DNA of 64,000 nt, from NCBI RefSeq assembly GCF_014170335.1, contig NZ_LZZS01000003.1, positions 372,001-436,000 on the forward strand, written 5' to 3'. Shown in pieces: positions 8,565 through 17,061 of this stretch (positions are counted from its first letter, which is position 1; every line of letters begins with the position of its first letter). The translations under genes and the position numbers were made by a program. The stretch comes from Achromobacter sp. UMC46. GTDB lineage: Bacteria; Pseudomonadota; Gammaproteobacteria; Burkholderiales; Burkholderiaceae_B. Below the pieces are notes generated by a model. The model was not told the origin of the DNA and made no database searches. It was given only the letters and a program-made list of their open reading frames with translations.

Positions 8565-9349
8565 GCGAATTCCGCGAACCACTGCGATAGCATGGCCTGC
8601 GCCTGGGTGCCCAGTGCGCGGCCGGGCGGCGCGCCGGGCGAACTGCGCGCGCCTTGCACGGCGAAGCGCCTCACGCCGCGGCGGGCCAGCTCGCGGGCCA
8701 GGGCCAGCAACCGCGTTTCGTCCAACCAGTCGGGATGCCAGGTGATGCGGCATTCGAAATCGGTGCCGGCAGCCAGCAGCTGCGTCAGGCAGGCCAGCGC
8801 GGGGCGCTGGGAATCGCGGCGGCCGGTGATGTCGTCGTAGCCCTGGGTGTCGGCCTTGATGTCCAGCCCCACCCAGTCCAGATGGCGCAGCACGTCGGCC
8901 AGGCGCAAGGGGTAGATGCCCGCCGTGTGCAGGCCCACGCGGTATCCCATGCGCCGCACGTCGCGGATCAGGGACGGCAACCGGGGTTCGCTCAAGGGCT
9001 CTCCGCCCGAGAACACCACGGCATCCAGCAGGCCGGTGCGCGTTTCCAGAAAGGCGCGCGTTTCACGCCAGTCGTACCGGGCGGCGCGGGTTTGCAGTTC
9101 GGTGTTGTGGCAGTAATGGCACCGCCAGGGGCAGCCCGAAATGAAGACCACGGCGGCCAGTTTGCCCGGCCAGTCCACCGTGGAAAAGGGCACCAGGCCG
9201 CCGATCGCGGGCGAATGCCGCGGCAGCGGTTGGGCGACGGGTTGGGGCGGCGTCGCGCAGGCTGGCCTTGCGGCCAGCCTGCGGGTACCGGGTTCAGCGT
9301 GTTGAGGTGCGCCTTCAGGCGCGTTGCTCGACGAAGAAGCGGCGTTCAT
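8555..9349 (-). CDS. nrdG: Anaerobic ribonucleotide reductase activase, radical SAM
   Basis: This 264-residue radical SAM enzyme carries the cluster motif SGCPWRCHYCHN, followed by FSGGEPLSEPRLPSLIRDVRRMGY. It fits the NrdG-type activases that use SAM to generate the glycyl radical on anaerobic ribonucleotide reductase. The first 45 residues are Ala/Pro/Ser-rich and look non-conserved; I see no better in-frame ATG. The start lies inside the end of the small NrdD-tail ORF (35 nt overlap in another frame), which suggests coupled translation. It is the last gene of a nrdD-tail-nrdG operon. Confidence 0.9.
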   Translation of the reverse strand: MNAASSSSNAPEGAPQHAEPGTRRLAARPACATPPQPVAQPLPRHSPAIGGLVPFSTVDWPGKLAAVVFISGCPWRCHYCHNTELQTRAARYDWRETRAFLETRTGLLDAVVFSGGEPLSEPRLPSLIRDVRRMGYRVGLHTAGIYPLRLADVLRHLDWVGLDIKADTQGYDDITGRRDSQRPALACLTQLLAAGTDFECRITWHPDWLDETRLLALARELARRGVRRFAVQGARSSPGAPPGRALGTQAQAMLSQWFAEFAYR

Positions 9350-9503
9350 TGAATTCGCCTTGTTTGCCGGTGTTGAAGGATGAGACGGGACGGTGGTAGC
9401 CCATCACTCGGGTCCAGATTTCGCAGCGCACGCGCTGGCTGTCGTCCCGTTGCAAGACGGGCAGAGCGACGGCGGCGGGGGCGGGAACGGTCAAGGTTTG
9501 CAT
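9315..9503 (-). CDS. Detached glycyl-radical tail of class III ribonucleotide reductase NrdD
   Basis: This 62-residue ORF holds the motif expected at the C-terminus of NrdD: CEIWTRVMGYHRPVSSFN, then TGKQGEFNERRFF. The Gly in RVMGY is the probable radical site. The ATG at 9503 follows AAGGAG with good spacing, so the ORF looks independently translated. It is in the same frame as the large nrdD ORF, which ends at a TAG (9557-9555). The 17 codons between that TAG and this ATG contain no other stop. The product would have to associate with the large subunit, much as GrcA (YfiD) repairs pyruvate formate-lyase. UAG readthrough producing a single chain is the alternative. Confidence 0.85.
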   Translation of the reverse strand: MQTLTVPAPAAVALPVLQRDDSQRVRCEIWTRVMGYHRPVSSFNTGKQGEFNERRFFVEQRA

Positions 9504-9524
9504 CGAGGACTCCTTGGGGTGAAT

Positions 9525-9541
9525 GCCGGCGTTGTGCCGGC
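9525..9541 (-). other. Hairpin in the nrdD / NrdD-tail gap
   Basis: GCCGGC (9525-9530) and GCCGGC (9536-9541) form a perfect 6-bp stem with a 5-nt loop. It lies between the nrdD stop and the ribosome binding site of the tail ORF. It could affect readthrough, relative translation or mRNA processing at this junction. Confidence 0.4.
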
Positions 9542-9554
9542 GGGGTGTCGCGCG

Positions 9555-11561
9555 CTAGGCGGGTGCGCAGCACGCGGATTGCTTGGCCAGCAGTTCGGCG
9601 TCGCATTTGGGGCAGAACTCGTGATGCCCGGCCAGATACCCATGGTGGGGGCAGATGGAAAACGTGGGCGTGACCGTGATGTAGGGCAGCCGGAAGTTCG
9701 ACAGCGCGCGGCGCACCAGCTGCTTGCAGGCCTCGGCGGACGACACCGCTTCGTTCATGTACAGGTGCAGCACGGTGCCGCCGGTGTATTTGCCTTGCAG
9801 CGTTTCCTGAAGCTGCAGCGCGTGGAAGGGATCGTCGGTGTGGCCCACGGGCAACTGGCTTGAATTCGTGTAGTACGGCTGGGTTTCGGAGCCCGCTTGC
9901 AGGATGCCGGGATAGCGTTTCCTGTCTTCGCGGGCAAAGCGGTAGGTCGTGCCTTCGGCGGGCGTGGCCTCCAGGTTGTAGAGGTGGCCCGTCTGCTCCT
10001 GGAATTCGGTCATGCGGTCGCGCACGCGGTCCAGCAGGCGCACGGCCAGCGCGTGGCCCGCGGCGGTGGTGACGTCGTCCGCCCCGTTCGAGAAGTTGCG
10101 GATCATCTCGTTGATGCCGTTCACGCCCAGCGTGCTGAAGTGGTTGCGCAGCGTGCCCAGGTAGCGCCGGGTGTAGGGGTACAGGCCTTGGTCGATGTAG
10201 CGCTGCACCACCTTGCGCTTGGTCTCCAGCACGTCGCGCCCCAGGCCCAGCAGGGTGTCCAGCCGTGCCATCAATTGCGCTTCGTCGCCTTGGCACGTGT
10301 AGCCCAGGCGCGCGCAGTTCACCGTCACCACGCCCACCGACCCCGTCTGCTCCGCCGACCCGAACAGGCCGTTGCCGCGCTTGAGCAGTTCGCGCAGATC
10401 CAGTTGCAGCCGGCAGCACATGGACCGCACCATGTGGGGTTCCAGGTCTGAATTCAGGAAGTTCTGGAAGTAGGGCAGCCCGTAGCGCGCCGTCATTTCG
10501 AACAGGCGGTCGGTGTTGGCGTGGTTCCAGTCGAAGTCGGGGGTGATGTTGTAGGTGGGGATCGGAAAGGTGAACACGCGCCCCTTGGCGTCGCCGGCCA
10601 TCATCACTTCGATGTAGGCGCGGTTGATCATGTCCATTTCGGCTTGCAGGTCGCCATACTGGAAAGGCATTTCCTGGCCGCCCACGTAAGGCACCTGTTC
10701 CTTCAGGTCGGCCGGGCAGGTCCAGTCGAACGTCAGGTTGGTGAAGGGCGTCTGCGTGCCCCAGCGGCTGGGCACGTTCAGGTTGAAGATCAGTTCCTGC
10801 ATCGATTGCTTCACCTCGGCGTATGTCATCGCGTCGCGGCGGATGAAGGGCGCCATGTAGGTGTCGAATGAACTGAAGGCCTGCGCGCCCGCCCATTCGT
10901 TCTGCAGCGTGCCCAGGAAGTTGACGATCTGGCCGATGGCGGCCGACATGTGCTTGGGTGGCGTGGATTCCACCTTGCCCGGGATGCCGTTGAAGCCTTC
11001 GGTCAGCAACTGGCGCAGCGACCAGCCGGCGCAATAGCCGCTGAGCATGTCCAGGTCATGGATATGGATGTCGCCGTCGCGGTGGGCCTGGCCCGCTTCG
11101 GGCGTGAAGACGTTGGACAGCCAGTAGTTGGCGGTGACTTTGCCCGCGACGTTCAGGATCAGGCCGCCCAGGCTATAGCCCTGGTTGGCGTTGGCGTTGA
11201 CGCGCCAGTCGCGCTGGTCCAGGTATTCCTCCATGGCGCTTTCCACGTCCACCAAGGTGTGGCGCAGCGCGCGCAGCCGGGCGTGCTGTTCGCGGTGCAC
11301 GATGTAGGCGCGGGCGGTGCGCCAGTGGCCCGCCTGCACCAGGGCTTCCTCGACGCGGTTCTGGATGGTTTCGACGCCGGGGCAGGGCTGGTCTGCTAGC
11401 GCGCCGATGACGATATCGGTCAGGGCCTGCGCGCCCGCCAGGTCCAACTCTCCGGTGCTGGTTCCGGCCGCCGCCATGGCGTGTGCGATCTTGTCGCGAT
11501 CAAAGGCCGCGACGCGGCCGTCGCGCTTGAGGATGTGTTGGATAGGCATTATCGACACCAT
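9555..11561 (-). CDS. nrdD: Anaerobic ribonucleoside-triphosphate reductase, catalytic part
   Basis: Up to 668 residues of class III ribonucleotide reductase. An ATP-cone occupies roughly residues 5-95 (ILKRDGRVAAFDRDKIAHAM). The glycyl-radical-enzyme barrel follows, with VTVNCARLGYTCQGDEAQL and NHFSTLGVNGINEMIRNF. The ORF ends just after the zinc-site half CPHHGYLAGHHEFCPKCD. The usual C-terminal RVxGY radical motif is absent and is encoded on the next ORF (9315-9503). The ATG at 11561 lies inside an NrdR box and lacks a ribosome binding site. The in-frame ATG at 11549 (MPIQHILKRDG) is an equally likely or better start. Confidence 0.92.
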   Translation of the reverse strand: MVSIMPIQHILKRDGRVAAFDRDKIAHAMAAAGTSTGELDLAGAQALTDIVIGALADQPCPGVETIQNRVEEALVQAGHWRTARAYIVHREQHARLRALRHTLVDVESAMEEYLDQRDWRVNANANQGYSLGGLILNVAGKVTANYWLSNVFTPEAGQAHRDGDIHIHDLDMLSGYCAGWSLRQLLTEGFNGIPGKVESTPPKHMSAAIGQIVNFLGTLQNEWAGAQAFSSFDTYMAPFIRRDAMTYAEVKQSMQELIFNLNVPSRWGTQTPFTNLTFDWTCPADLKEQVPYVGGQEMPFQYGDLQAEMDMINRAYIEVMMAGDAKGRVFTFPIPTYNITPDFDWNHANTDRLFEMTARYGLPYFQNFLNSDLEPHMVRSMCCRLQLDLRELLKRGNGLFGSAEQTGSVGVVTVNCARLGYTCQGDEAQLMARLDTLLGLGRDVLETKRKVVQRYIDQGLYPYTRRYLGTLRNHFSTLGVNGINEMIRNFSNGADDVTTAAGHALAVRLLDRVRDRMTEFQEQTGHLYNLEATPAEGTTYRFAREDRKRYPGILQAGSETQPYYTNSSQLPVGHTDDPFHALQLQETLQGKYTGGTVLHLYMNEAVSSAEACKQLVRRALSNFRLPYITVTPTFSICPHHGYLAGHHEFCPKCDAELLAKQSACCAPA

Positions 11562-11601
11562 ATGTAGTGGAGTGAGGAAACTCTACCACCACATATGGTG
11601 C
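11555..11601 (-). promoter_or_regulatory. Tandem NrdR boxes at the nrdD promoter
   Basis: ACACCATATGTAGTGG (11555-11570) matches the NrdR consensus acaCwAtATaTwGtgt at about 13 of 16 positions. The complement of 11586-11601, GCACCATATGTGGTGG, differs from it at only two positions. The box centres are 31 bp apart, about three helical turns, the spacing expected for paired NrdR boxes. NrdR would repress nrdD from here. Confidence 0.78.
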
Positions 11602-11637
11602 TATCGGCGCGGCATTGGCGCGGGATATCAGCCTGGG

Positions 11638-11651
11638 TTGATGCGGGTCAA
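11638..11651 (-). promoter_or_regulatory. FNR/ANR-type box upstream of nrdD
   Basis: TTGATGCGGGTCAA differs from the FNR consensus TTGAT-N4-ATCAA at one position. If it sits at -41.5 it places transcription start near 11603, immediately before the NrdR boxes. That is a sensible arrangement for anaerobic activation plus dNTP-linked repression. Confidence 0.7.
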
Positions 11652-11687
11652 ATGCGGTCAGACGGCCAGCGGAATGCGCAATGCGCG

Positions 11688-12038
11688 TCAGAAGCCGATG
11701 CCGATGCCCGCCAGCGAAATGGCCACCGCCAGTGCGGCGGTGCTGGCGGCCGGACGGGGCGCCCAGGACAGCATGCCGACCCACAGCAGCGCGCCGGCCG
11801 ACAGCCAGCCCAGCCAGGCGACCACGCCCACGGTGTTGCCCCACAGGCCCACGCAGGGCAGCAGGGCCAGCGCCAGCAGCAGCACGCCGGCACCGCGCAG
11901 CACGCGCGTGTGGCCGGCCGACGGATCGCGGCCCCAGACCTGGTCGTAATGGCGCGGCATGGCCAGGCTCAGGCAGGCCATGCCGGAGTAGGTCAGCAGC
12001 AGGGCCATCACAATGGCGAATACGTCGTTCATGTTCAT
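11688..12038 (-). CDS. DUF3325-like small membrane protein
   Basis: This 116-residue protein starts at the ATG at 12038, seven nt after AGAGG. It has three to four hydrophobic segments, and the N-terminal region LLLTYSGMACLSLAMPRHYDQVWGR fits small proteins annotated DUF3325 that accompany PepSY-TM proteins and TonB receptors in betaproteobacteria. Its start overlaps the stop of the upstream PepSY gene by ATGA. The function is unknown; a role with the PepSY protein in iron acquisition is inferred from family context. Confidence 0.7.
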   Translation of the reverse strand: MNMNDVFAIVMALLLTYSGMACLSLAMPRHYDQVWGRDPSAGHTRVLRGAGVLLLALALLPCVGLWGNTVGVVAWLGWLSAGALLWVGMLSWAPRPAASTAALAVAISLAGIGIGF

Positions 12039-13645
12039 GCCGGCGCCTCTTGGTTCGCGCGGGATTTGCGCTGATTGGGCGCGGACAGGGGCTTTTTCCA
12101 AATACGGAATGCCGCCCAGGCGGATAGTACGCCAAAGGCGACGGCGGTCAGTTCAAGCCCCGCGCTTTCCCAATCGCCGCGCCCGACCTGCGCGAACAGG
12201 TGATCGCCCAGCGTCGCGAACGACATCAGCGGCAGTAGCAGGCACAGCGCGGCCAGCAGGCTCAGTTGCAGGATCCAGGCGCGGCGCGGACGGCACAGCC
12301 AGGCCAGCGCCAGCATCAGCGCCCAGATGCCGAAGAAGCAGCGCAGTTCCCACAGCACGCGGTTCTCCAACGCGACGGGCAGCAGGCGGTTGGCCCAGAA
12401 GTAGCTGATGCACGCCACCGCCAGGCCGGCCAGCGCGGCCACGTTCAGGCCTTCGAACAGGCGGTACATGCGCGCGGTGGCGCCGCCGAATTCATTGCCC
12501 AGCTTGGCGCGCCGCTTCACCATGAACAGCACCGCGCCCGTGCCAATCATGGCGGCGCCCGCCAGGCCGCAGACGAAATACAGCCAATGGATGGCCAGGC
12601 CGCCGAAGCGCGCCATGTGCAGGTCGCTCATCACCTGGCGCGCCAGCGCCGGCGTGCCGCCGTTGACGCCACCCGCGGGCCGCGTGCGCAGCAGTTCGCC
12701 CGTGGCGCCCGAGAATTCGGCCATGCCGGTCGTGGCGCTGATGTTGTGGAAGGTGTCGCGGTCTTCGTTCCAGCCGTAGACGGCGATCCGCATGGAGCTG
12801 TCTTCGGGGTTGTTGATGACGATGGCACGCGCGGTCTGGCCGATCAGCGCTTCGGCCTGGGCCACGATGGGTTCCAGCTTAGGCATCGCAAGCGCCGCGC
12901 CGGTGTGCAGCGGTTTGACTTCGCCCTGCATCTCGGCCAAGTACAGCCGGGTGCCTTCCATTCCGGCGCCGTAGTGGGCGGCGACCGGCGCCGGCATCAG
13001 CTCGGCGCTGGAAATGACGATGCCGGTATACGCGATCATGAACTGGAAGGGCAGGGTCAGCACCGCGACGGCGTTGTGCGCGTCCAGCCACGAACGCTGG
13101 CCCTTCTTCGCGCGGAACGTGAAGAAGTCCTTGAAGATGCGCTTGTGCGTGACCACGCCGGACACCAGCGCGACCAGCATCGCCATGCTGGCGAACGCCA
13201 CGATCCACAGGCCATAGCGGCTTTCGTGCAGCATGTAGTGGAAGTTCACGAAGTGCGTGCCGCCCATCGTGGCGCGGCCTTCCTCGTCGTGGTGGTCGTC
13301 CAGTTCGGCGCCGGTGTCCGGGTCCAGTTCGGCGTCGGCGTATTGGCCGTTCTGATCGAACCAGTAAACGGACAGGCTGTTCTCGTGCGAACGGTTGACG
13401 GGCCAGATCTCCCACATTTCAGCGCCGGCGTGCTTTTTCGACATGTAGTCGATCGCCAGGTCCAGGCGGCGGGCGCGGTCCACGGGGGCGCTTTCCTGCT
13501 GCGCGGCCAGGGCCTCGGCCGCATGGTGCTCGGGCGTCATCCAGTGGGTGATGGGCTCGGTAAACACGGCCAGTGACCCTGTCAGGAACACCGCGAACAG
13601 CAGCCACGAAAACCACAGGCCGACCCAGGTGTGCAACCAGGCCAT
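12035..13645 (-). CDS. PepSY-associated TM domain protein (PiuB-like)
   Basis: About 536 residues. The first membrane helix is at the extreme N-terminus (WLHTWVGLWFSWLLFAVFLTG). A large periplasmic portion with a PepSY-like stretch (ILSKKHAGAEMWEIW-type text reads here as MSKKHAGAEMWEIWP) is followed by further helices and a C-terminal helical pair. Such proteins are often iron-regulated and can act with siderophore receptors. The ATG at 13645 has no ribosome binding site. A CTG at 13669 lies 6 nt after AAGAGG and would add LKSGFRLS, which resembles the family N-terminus, so the real start may be that CTG. It forms an overlapping pair with the DUF3325-like gene. Confidence 0.82.
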   Translation of the reverse strand: MAWLHTWVGLWFSWLLFAVFLTGSLAVFTEPITHWMTPEHHAAEALAAQQESAPVDRARRLDLAIDYMSKKHAGAEMWEIWPVNRSHENSLSVYWFDQNGQYADAELDPDTGAELDDHHDEEGRATMGGTHFVNFHYMLHESRYGLWIVAFASMAMLVALVSGVVTHKRIFKDFFTFRAKKGQRSWLDAHNAVAVLTLPFQFMIAYTGIVISSAELMPAPVAAHYGAGMEGTRLYLAEMQGEVKPLHTGAALAMPKLEPIVAQAEALIGQTARAIVINNPEDSSMRIAVYGWNEDRDTFHNISATTGMAEFSGATGELLRTRPAGGVNGGTPALARQVMSDLHMARFGGLAIHWLYFVCGLAGAAMIGTGAVLFMVKRRAKLGNEFGGATARMYRLFEGLNVAALAGLAVACISYFWANRLLPVALENRVLWELRCFFGIWALMLALAWLCRPRRAWILQLSLLAALCLLLPLMSFATLGDHLFAQVGRGDWESAGLELTAVAFGVLSAWAAFRIWKKPLSAPNQRKSRANQEAPA

Positions 13646-13721
13646 GGATAGGCGGAAACCGGATTTCAGAACGAGCCTCTTATTCGTTGTCGCCGCCGCG
13701 AGCCGACGGATTTTGGTTTTA

Positions 13722-13742
13722 TTGAGAATGGTTCCAATTCTA
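13722..13742 (-). promoter_or_regulatory. Possible Fur box upstream of the PepSY gene
   Basis: The AT-rich stretch TTGAGAATGGTTCCAATTCT has AGAAT and ATTCT arms and resembles a degenerate Fur box (about 11 of 19 positions). It lies 77-97 bp upstream of the PepSY ATG at 13645. It is the main signal in the 263-bp gap 13646-13908, which otherwise shows no gene. The call is tentative. Confidence 0.4.
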
Positions 13743-13908
13743 AGCGAATTGGGGCCGGAGTTGCGATGCCAGGCATTCCGGGGCTTTCCGTTTTTCGGGC
13801 AGGCGCGGTGCCACCAGGCATGGCGATTGCTGAAGGGGCGCCTCATCCCGCTCGACTGTCCGCCCTGGTCGGTCCGGCCGCAGATGCCATTGAACGAGGA
13901 GCCCCCTG

Positions 13909-14523
13909 ATGAAAAACAAAGCCGGAAGCGCCCAGCAGATCAACGAACTGCTGTATCAGGCGCTGGAGACCGAGATCGGCGGCTTGTCCGTCTACGAGAC
14001 CGCGGTGTCCTGCGCTATTAACGAAGACCTGAAGAAAGAATGGAAGGAATACCTGGAGGAGACGCGCACGCACCACCGCGTCCTTTTGACCGTGTTTGAA
14101 CAACTGGGACTCGATCCCGAGGCGCAGTCGCCAGGCCGGGCAGTGGTCCGCCACCTGGGCGAGTCGCTGGTCAAGGCCATGAAGATGGCGGCCAGCGCGG
14201 GGGACCCGGATGCCGCGCAACTGGTGGCGACCGAATGCGTGGTGCTGGCCGAAACGAAGGATCACGCGAATTGGTCGTTGATCGGCGTGATCGCCGACCA
14301 GCACGCGGGCCGCGAGGCCAAGATCCTGAAACAGGCCTATGACGCCGTGGCCACCGACGAAGACCACCACCTGTATCACACGCAGGGCTGGTCGCGGGAA
14401 TTGTGGATCGAATCGCTGGGCTTTCCCGCCGTGCTGCCGCCGCCCGAAGAGGTCAAGCAGGTGGAGTCCGCCATTGGCGCATCGCGGGCCGAACAGGCGC
14501 GCGACAAGATGCTCAAACACTAG
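13909..14523 (+). CDS. Ferritin-like domain protein
   Basis: This 204-residue, mostly helical protein has regularly spaced Glu and His residues typical of a ferritin-like four-helix bundle: ETEIGGLSVYETAV, EETRTHHRVLL, AETKDHANWSL and TDEDHHLYHTQGW. I recognise the fold type but not a named family. AACGAGGAGCC precedes the ATG at 13909. It sits 10 bp before the catalase gene on the same strand and is very probably co-transcribed. A role in protecting from iron/peroxide chemistry, or in supplying iron for catalase heme, is inferred. Confidence 0.72.
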   Translation: MKNKAGSAQQINELLYQALETEIGGLSVYETAVSCAINEDLKKEWKEYLEETRTHHRVLLTVFEQLGLDPEAQSPGRAVVRHLGESLVKAMKMAASAGDPDAAQLVATECVVLAETKDHANWSLIGVIADQHAGREAKILKQAYDAVATDEDHHLYHTQGWSRELWIESLGFPAVLPPPEEVKQVESAIGASRAEQARDKMLKH

Positions 14524-14533
14524 GAGACCGGCC

Positions 14534-16960
14534 ATGGCAACGAAGAAATCCCCAGGCAAAACGCCAGCAGGAAAGCCCCCCGCCGGCAACTCTGCCGGCG
14601 GCAAGGGCGGTGCGCTGGATACCGCCTATATGAATACCGATAGCGGCCCGGCCGCCGGCCCAGGCGGCAAGCCCGGCCACCCGGCGCTGAAGCGGGCCGC
14701 CGCGGTGGGCGACACGGCGGCCGCCATTCCCCACAACGCCGGCAAGGCGGCGGAGTACGGCGCGGATGCCGCGCGTTGCCCCGTCGCGGGTGCGCATGTG
14801 CCCCTTGCGGATCCGTCCGTGGGCGCCAGCACCTTGTCGGAAAGCGAGGCGTCGGACAAGACCGTCGACGCGGCCGCCCCGGGCGTGAATGCCGTGGACG
14901 GCCGGTTGGCGCGCGTGCGTTCGGACGCCAGCGACCAGATGCTGACGACGAACCAGGGCGTGCGCGTGGGCGACAACCAGCATTCGCTCAAGGCCGGATT
15001 GCGCGGCCCGGCCTTGCTGAAAGACTTCATCCTGCGCGAGAAGATCACCCATTTCGACCACGAGCGCATTCCGGAACGCATCGTGCACGCGCGGGGTTCG
15101 GCGGCGCACGGCTACTTCGAATGCTACAAGCCCCTGACAGACCTGACGGCCGCGTCGCTATTCGCCGAGAAGGGCAAGCGCACGCCTGTGTTCGTGCGGT
15201 TTTCGACGGTGGCGGGCGAACGCGGCTCCAAGGACACGGCGCGCGACGTGCGCGGCTTTGCGGTGAAGTTCTACACCGATGAAGGCAATTGGGACTTGGT
15301 GGGCAACAACATCCCGGTCTTCTTCATCCAGGACGCGATGAAGTTCCCGGACCTGGTGCATGCGGTGAAAGCCGAACCGCACCACGGCATGCCGCAGGCT
15401 GCGTCCGCCCATGACACGTTCTGGGATTTCGTCTCGCTGATGCCGGAATCCACGCACATGCTGATGTGGGTGATGTCCGACCGGGGCATCCCGCGCAGCT
15501 ACCGCATGATGCAGGGCTTCGGCGTGCATACGTTCCGCTTCGTCAACGCCCAGGGCGAATCGCGGCTGGTGAAGTTCCATTGGAATCCCGTGCTGGGCAC
15601 GCATTCCCAGGTGTGGGACGAAGCGGTCAAAGTGTCGGGCGCCGATCCCGACTTCCACCGGCGCGATCTGTGGGAAGCCATCGACGCCGGCAACGGCCCT
15701 GAATGGGAACTGGGCGTGCAGGTCTTCACGGAAGAACAGGCGGAGCGCTTCAGTTTCGACGTGCTGGACGCCACCAAGATCGTGCCCGAAGAACTAGTGC
15801 CGGTTACGCCCATCGGCCGGATGGTGCTGGACCGCAATCCCGACAACTTCTTCGCCGAGACCGAGCAGGTCGCCTTCTGTACGGCGCATGTCGTGCCAGG
15901 CGTGGACTTCACCAACGACCCGCTGCTGGCCGGGCGCATCCATTCGTACGTGGACACGCAGATCTCGCGCCTGGGCGGCCCGAATTTCCACGAGATCCCC
16001 ATCAACGCGCCGCTGGCGCCGGTGCACAACAACCAGCGCGACGGCATGCACCGCCAGGCCATCCACCGGGGGCGCGTGGCGTATGAACCGAATTCGCTGG
16101 CGGGTGGCTGCCCGTTCCAGGCCGGGATGGACGGTTTTGTGCCGTTCCCGGAACCGGTGACGGGCGACGAGCTGCGCGGGCATCCCGAAAAGTTCGCCGA
16201 ACACTACAACCAGGCCACGCTGTTCTTCGATAGTCAGACAGACTGGGAGCAGCAGCACATCATCAACGCCTTCGCCTTTGAACTGAGCAAGCTGACGGTG
16301 CCGGCGATCCGGCAGCGCATGGTGGCGTCGCTGCGCAATGTGTCGGACGAGCTGGCTCTGGCCGTGGCCGACCAGCTGGGCATGGCCTTGCCCGAGCCCT
16401 TGCCGCGCGCCATCGCCGAGCCGCCCAAGCCCGAGGTGGCGGTGTCGCCGGCGCTGTCGCTGACCGCCAGGCCGGGTGACGGCGGGGTCGCTACGCGCAA
16501 GGTCGCCATCCTGGTGGCCGAAGGCGTGGACGGCGCGGCCGTGTCGGCCGTGGCGGATGCGCTGATCAAGGCGGGCGTGGTGGTGCGGCTGGTGGGCCAG
16601 CGGATCGGCCCCGTGCAGGCGGATGACGGCAGCACGCTGGATGCGGACGCGTCGTTGGACAACCACCCCTCGGGGCTGTTCGACGGGGCCGTCGTCCCGG
16701 GCGGCGAGGGCGCCGTGGGGCGGCTGCAGACGGATGGGCGGGCGCTGGAATTCCTGCGCGACGCCTTCCGCCACGGCAAGACGCTGCTCGCATTGGGACG
16801 GGGCGGGCAGTTGTTCGGAGCGGCGGGCATTGCGCCTGACGAATCGGACGGGGGCCTGGTGATGGGCGGCGGAGCGCCGGCGAAAAGCGGGGCCCAGTTC
16901 ATCGAGGCGCTGGCCAAGCACCGGCATCCCGAGCGCGAAACGGTGCCGCCGATGGTATAG
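14534..16960 (+). CDS. katE: Large-subunit catalase (KatE/HPII type)
   Basis: This 808-residue heme catalase converts hydrogen peroxide to water and oxygen. A Lys/Pro/Ala-rich N-terminal extension of about 130 residues precedes the core. The core shows the catalytic His (H185 in [12 protein letters not shown]), the catalytic Asn (VGNNIPVFF) and the proximal heme Tyr (Y472 in [12 protein letters not shown]). The C-terminal 150 residues, starting near [12 protein letters not shown], form the class I glutaminase/DJ-1-like domain of large-subunit catalases. E. coli KatE is 753 residues, so the N-terminus is longer here. AGGAG lies upstream of the ATG at 14534. It follows the ferritin-like gene. 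Confidence 0.93.
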   Translation: MATKKSPGKTPAGKPPAGNSAGGKGGALDTAYMNTDSGPAAGPGGKPGHPALKRAAAVGDTAAAIPHNAGKAAEYGADAARCPVAGAHVPLADPSVGASTLSESEASDKTVDAAAPGVNAVDGRLARVRSDASDQMLTTNQGVRVGDNQHSLKAGLRGPALLKDFILREKITHFDHERIPERIVHARGSAAHGYFECYKPLTDLTAASLFAEKGKRTPVFVRFSTVAGERGSKDTARDVRGFAVKFYTDEGNWDLVGNNIPVFFIQDAMKFPDLVHAVKAEPHHGMPQAASAHDTFWDFVSLMPESTHMLMWVMSDRGIPRSYRMMQGFGVHTFRFVNAQGESRLVKFHWNPVLGTHSQVWDEAVKVSGADPDFHRRDLWEAIDAGNGPEWELGVQVFTEEQAERFSFDVLDATKIVPEELVPVTPIGRMVLDRNPDNFFAETEQVAFCTAHVVPGVDFTNDPLLAGRIHSYVDTQISRLGGPNFHEIPINAPLAPVHNNQRDGMHRQAIHRGRVAYEPNSLAGGCPFQAGMDGFVPFPEPVTGDELRGHPEKFAEHYNQATLFFDSQTDWEQQHIINAFAFELSKLTVPAIRQRMVASLRNVSDELALAVADQLGMALPEPLPRAIAEPPKPEVAVSPALSLTARPGDGGVATRKVAILVAEGVDGAAVSAVADALIKAGVVVRLVGQRIGPVQADDGSTLDADASLDNHPSGLFDGAVVPGGEGAVGRLQTDGRALEFLRDAFRHGKTLLALGRGGQLFGAAGIAPDESDGGLVMGGGAPAKSGAQFIEALAKHRHPERETVPPMV

Positions 16961-16980
16961 AAGCGGGCAGGCGCCGGGAA

Positions 16981-17004
16981 GATGGCGGGCGATTGCCCGC
17001 CATC
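16981..17004 (+). terminator. Terminator hairpin after katE
   Basis: GATGGCGGGC (16981-16990) and GCCCGCCATC (16995-17004) form a perfect 10-bp stem with a GATT loop, 20 bp after the catalase stop. An AT-rich stretch follows but no long T-run. Confidence 0.65.
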
Positions 17005-17007
17005 ATC

Positions 17008-17026
17008 AATAATGATTACAATTCCC
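17008..17026 (+). promoter_or_regulatory. Fur box upstream of the FecI-type sigma factor
   Basis: AATAATGATTACAATTCCC matches the Fur consensus GATAATGATAATCATTATC at about 13 of 19 positions. It lies 36 bp before the sigma factor start, as expected for iron repression of a FecI-like unit. Confidence 0.6.
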
Positions 17027-17061
17027 ATTCTTAAAAATCAGGAAGCGGTCGCGCTACGGCC

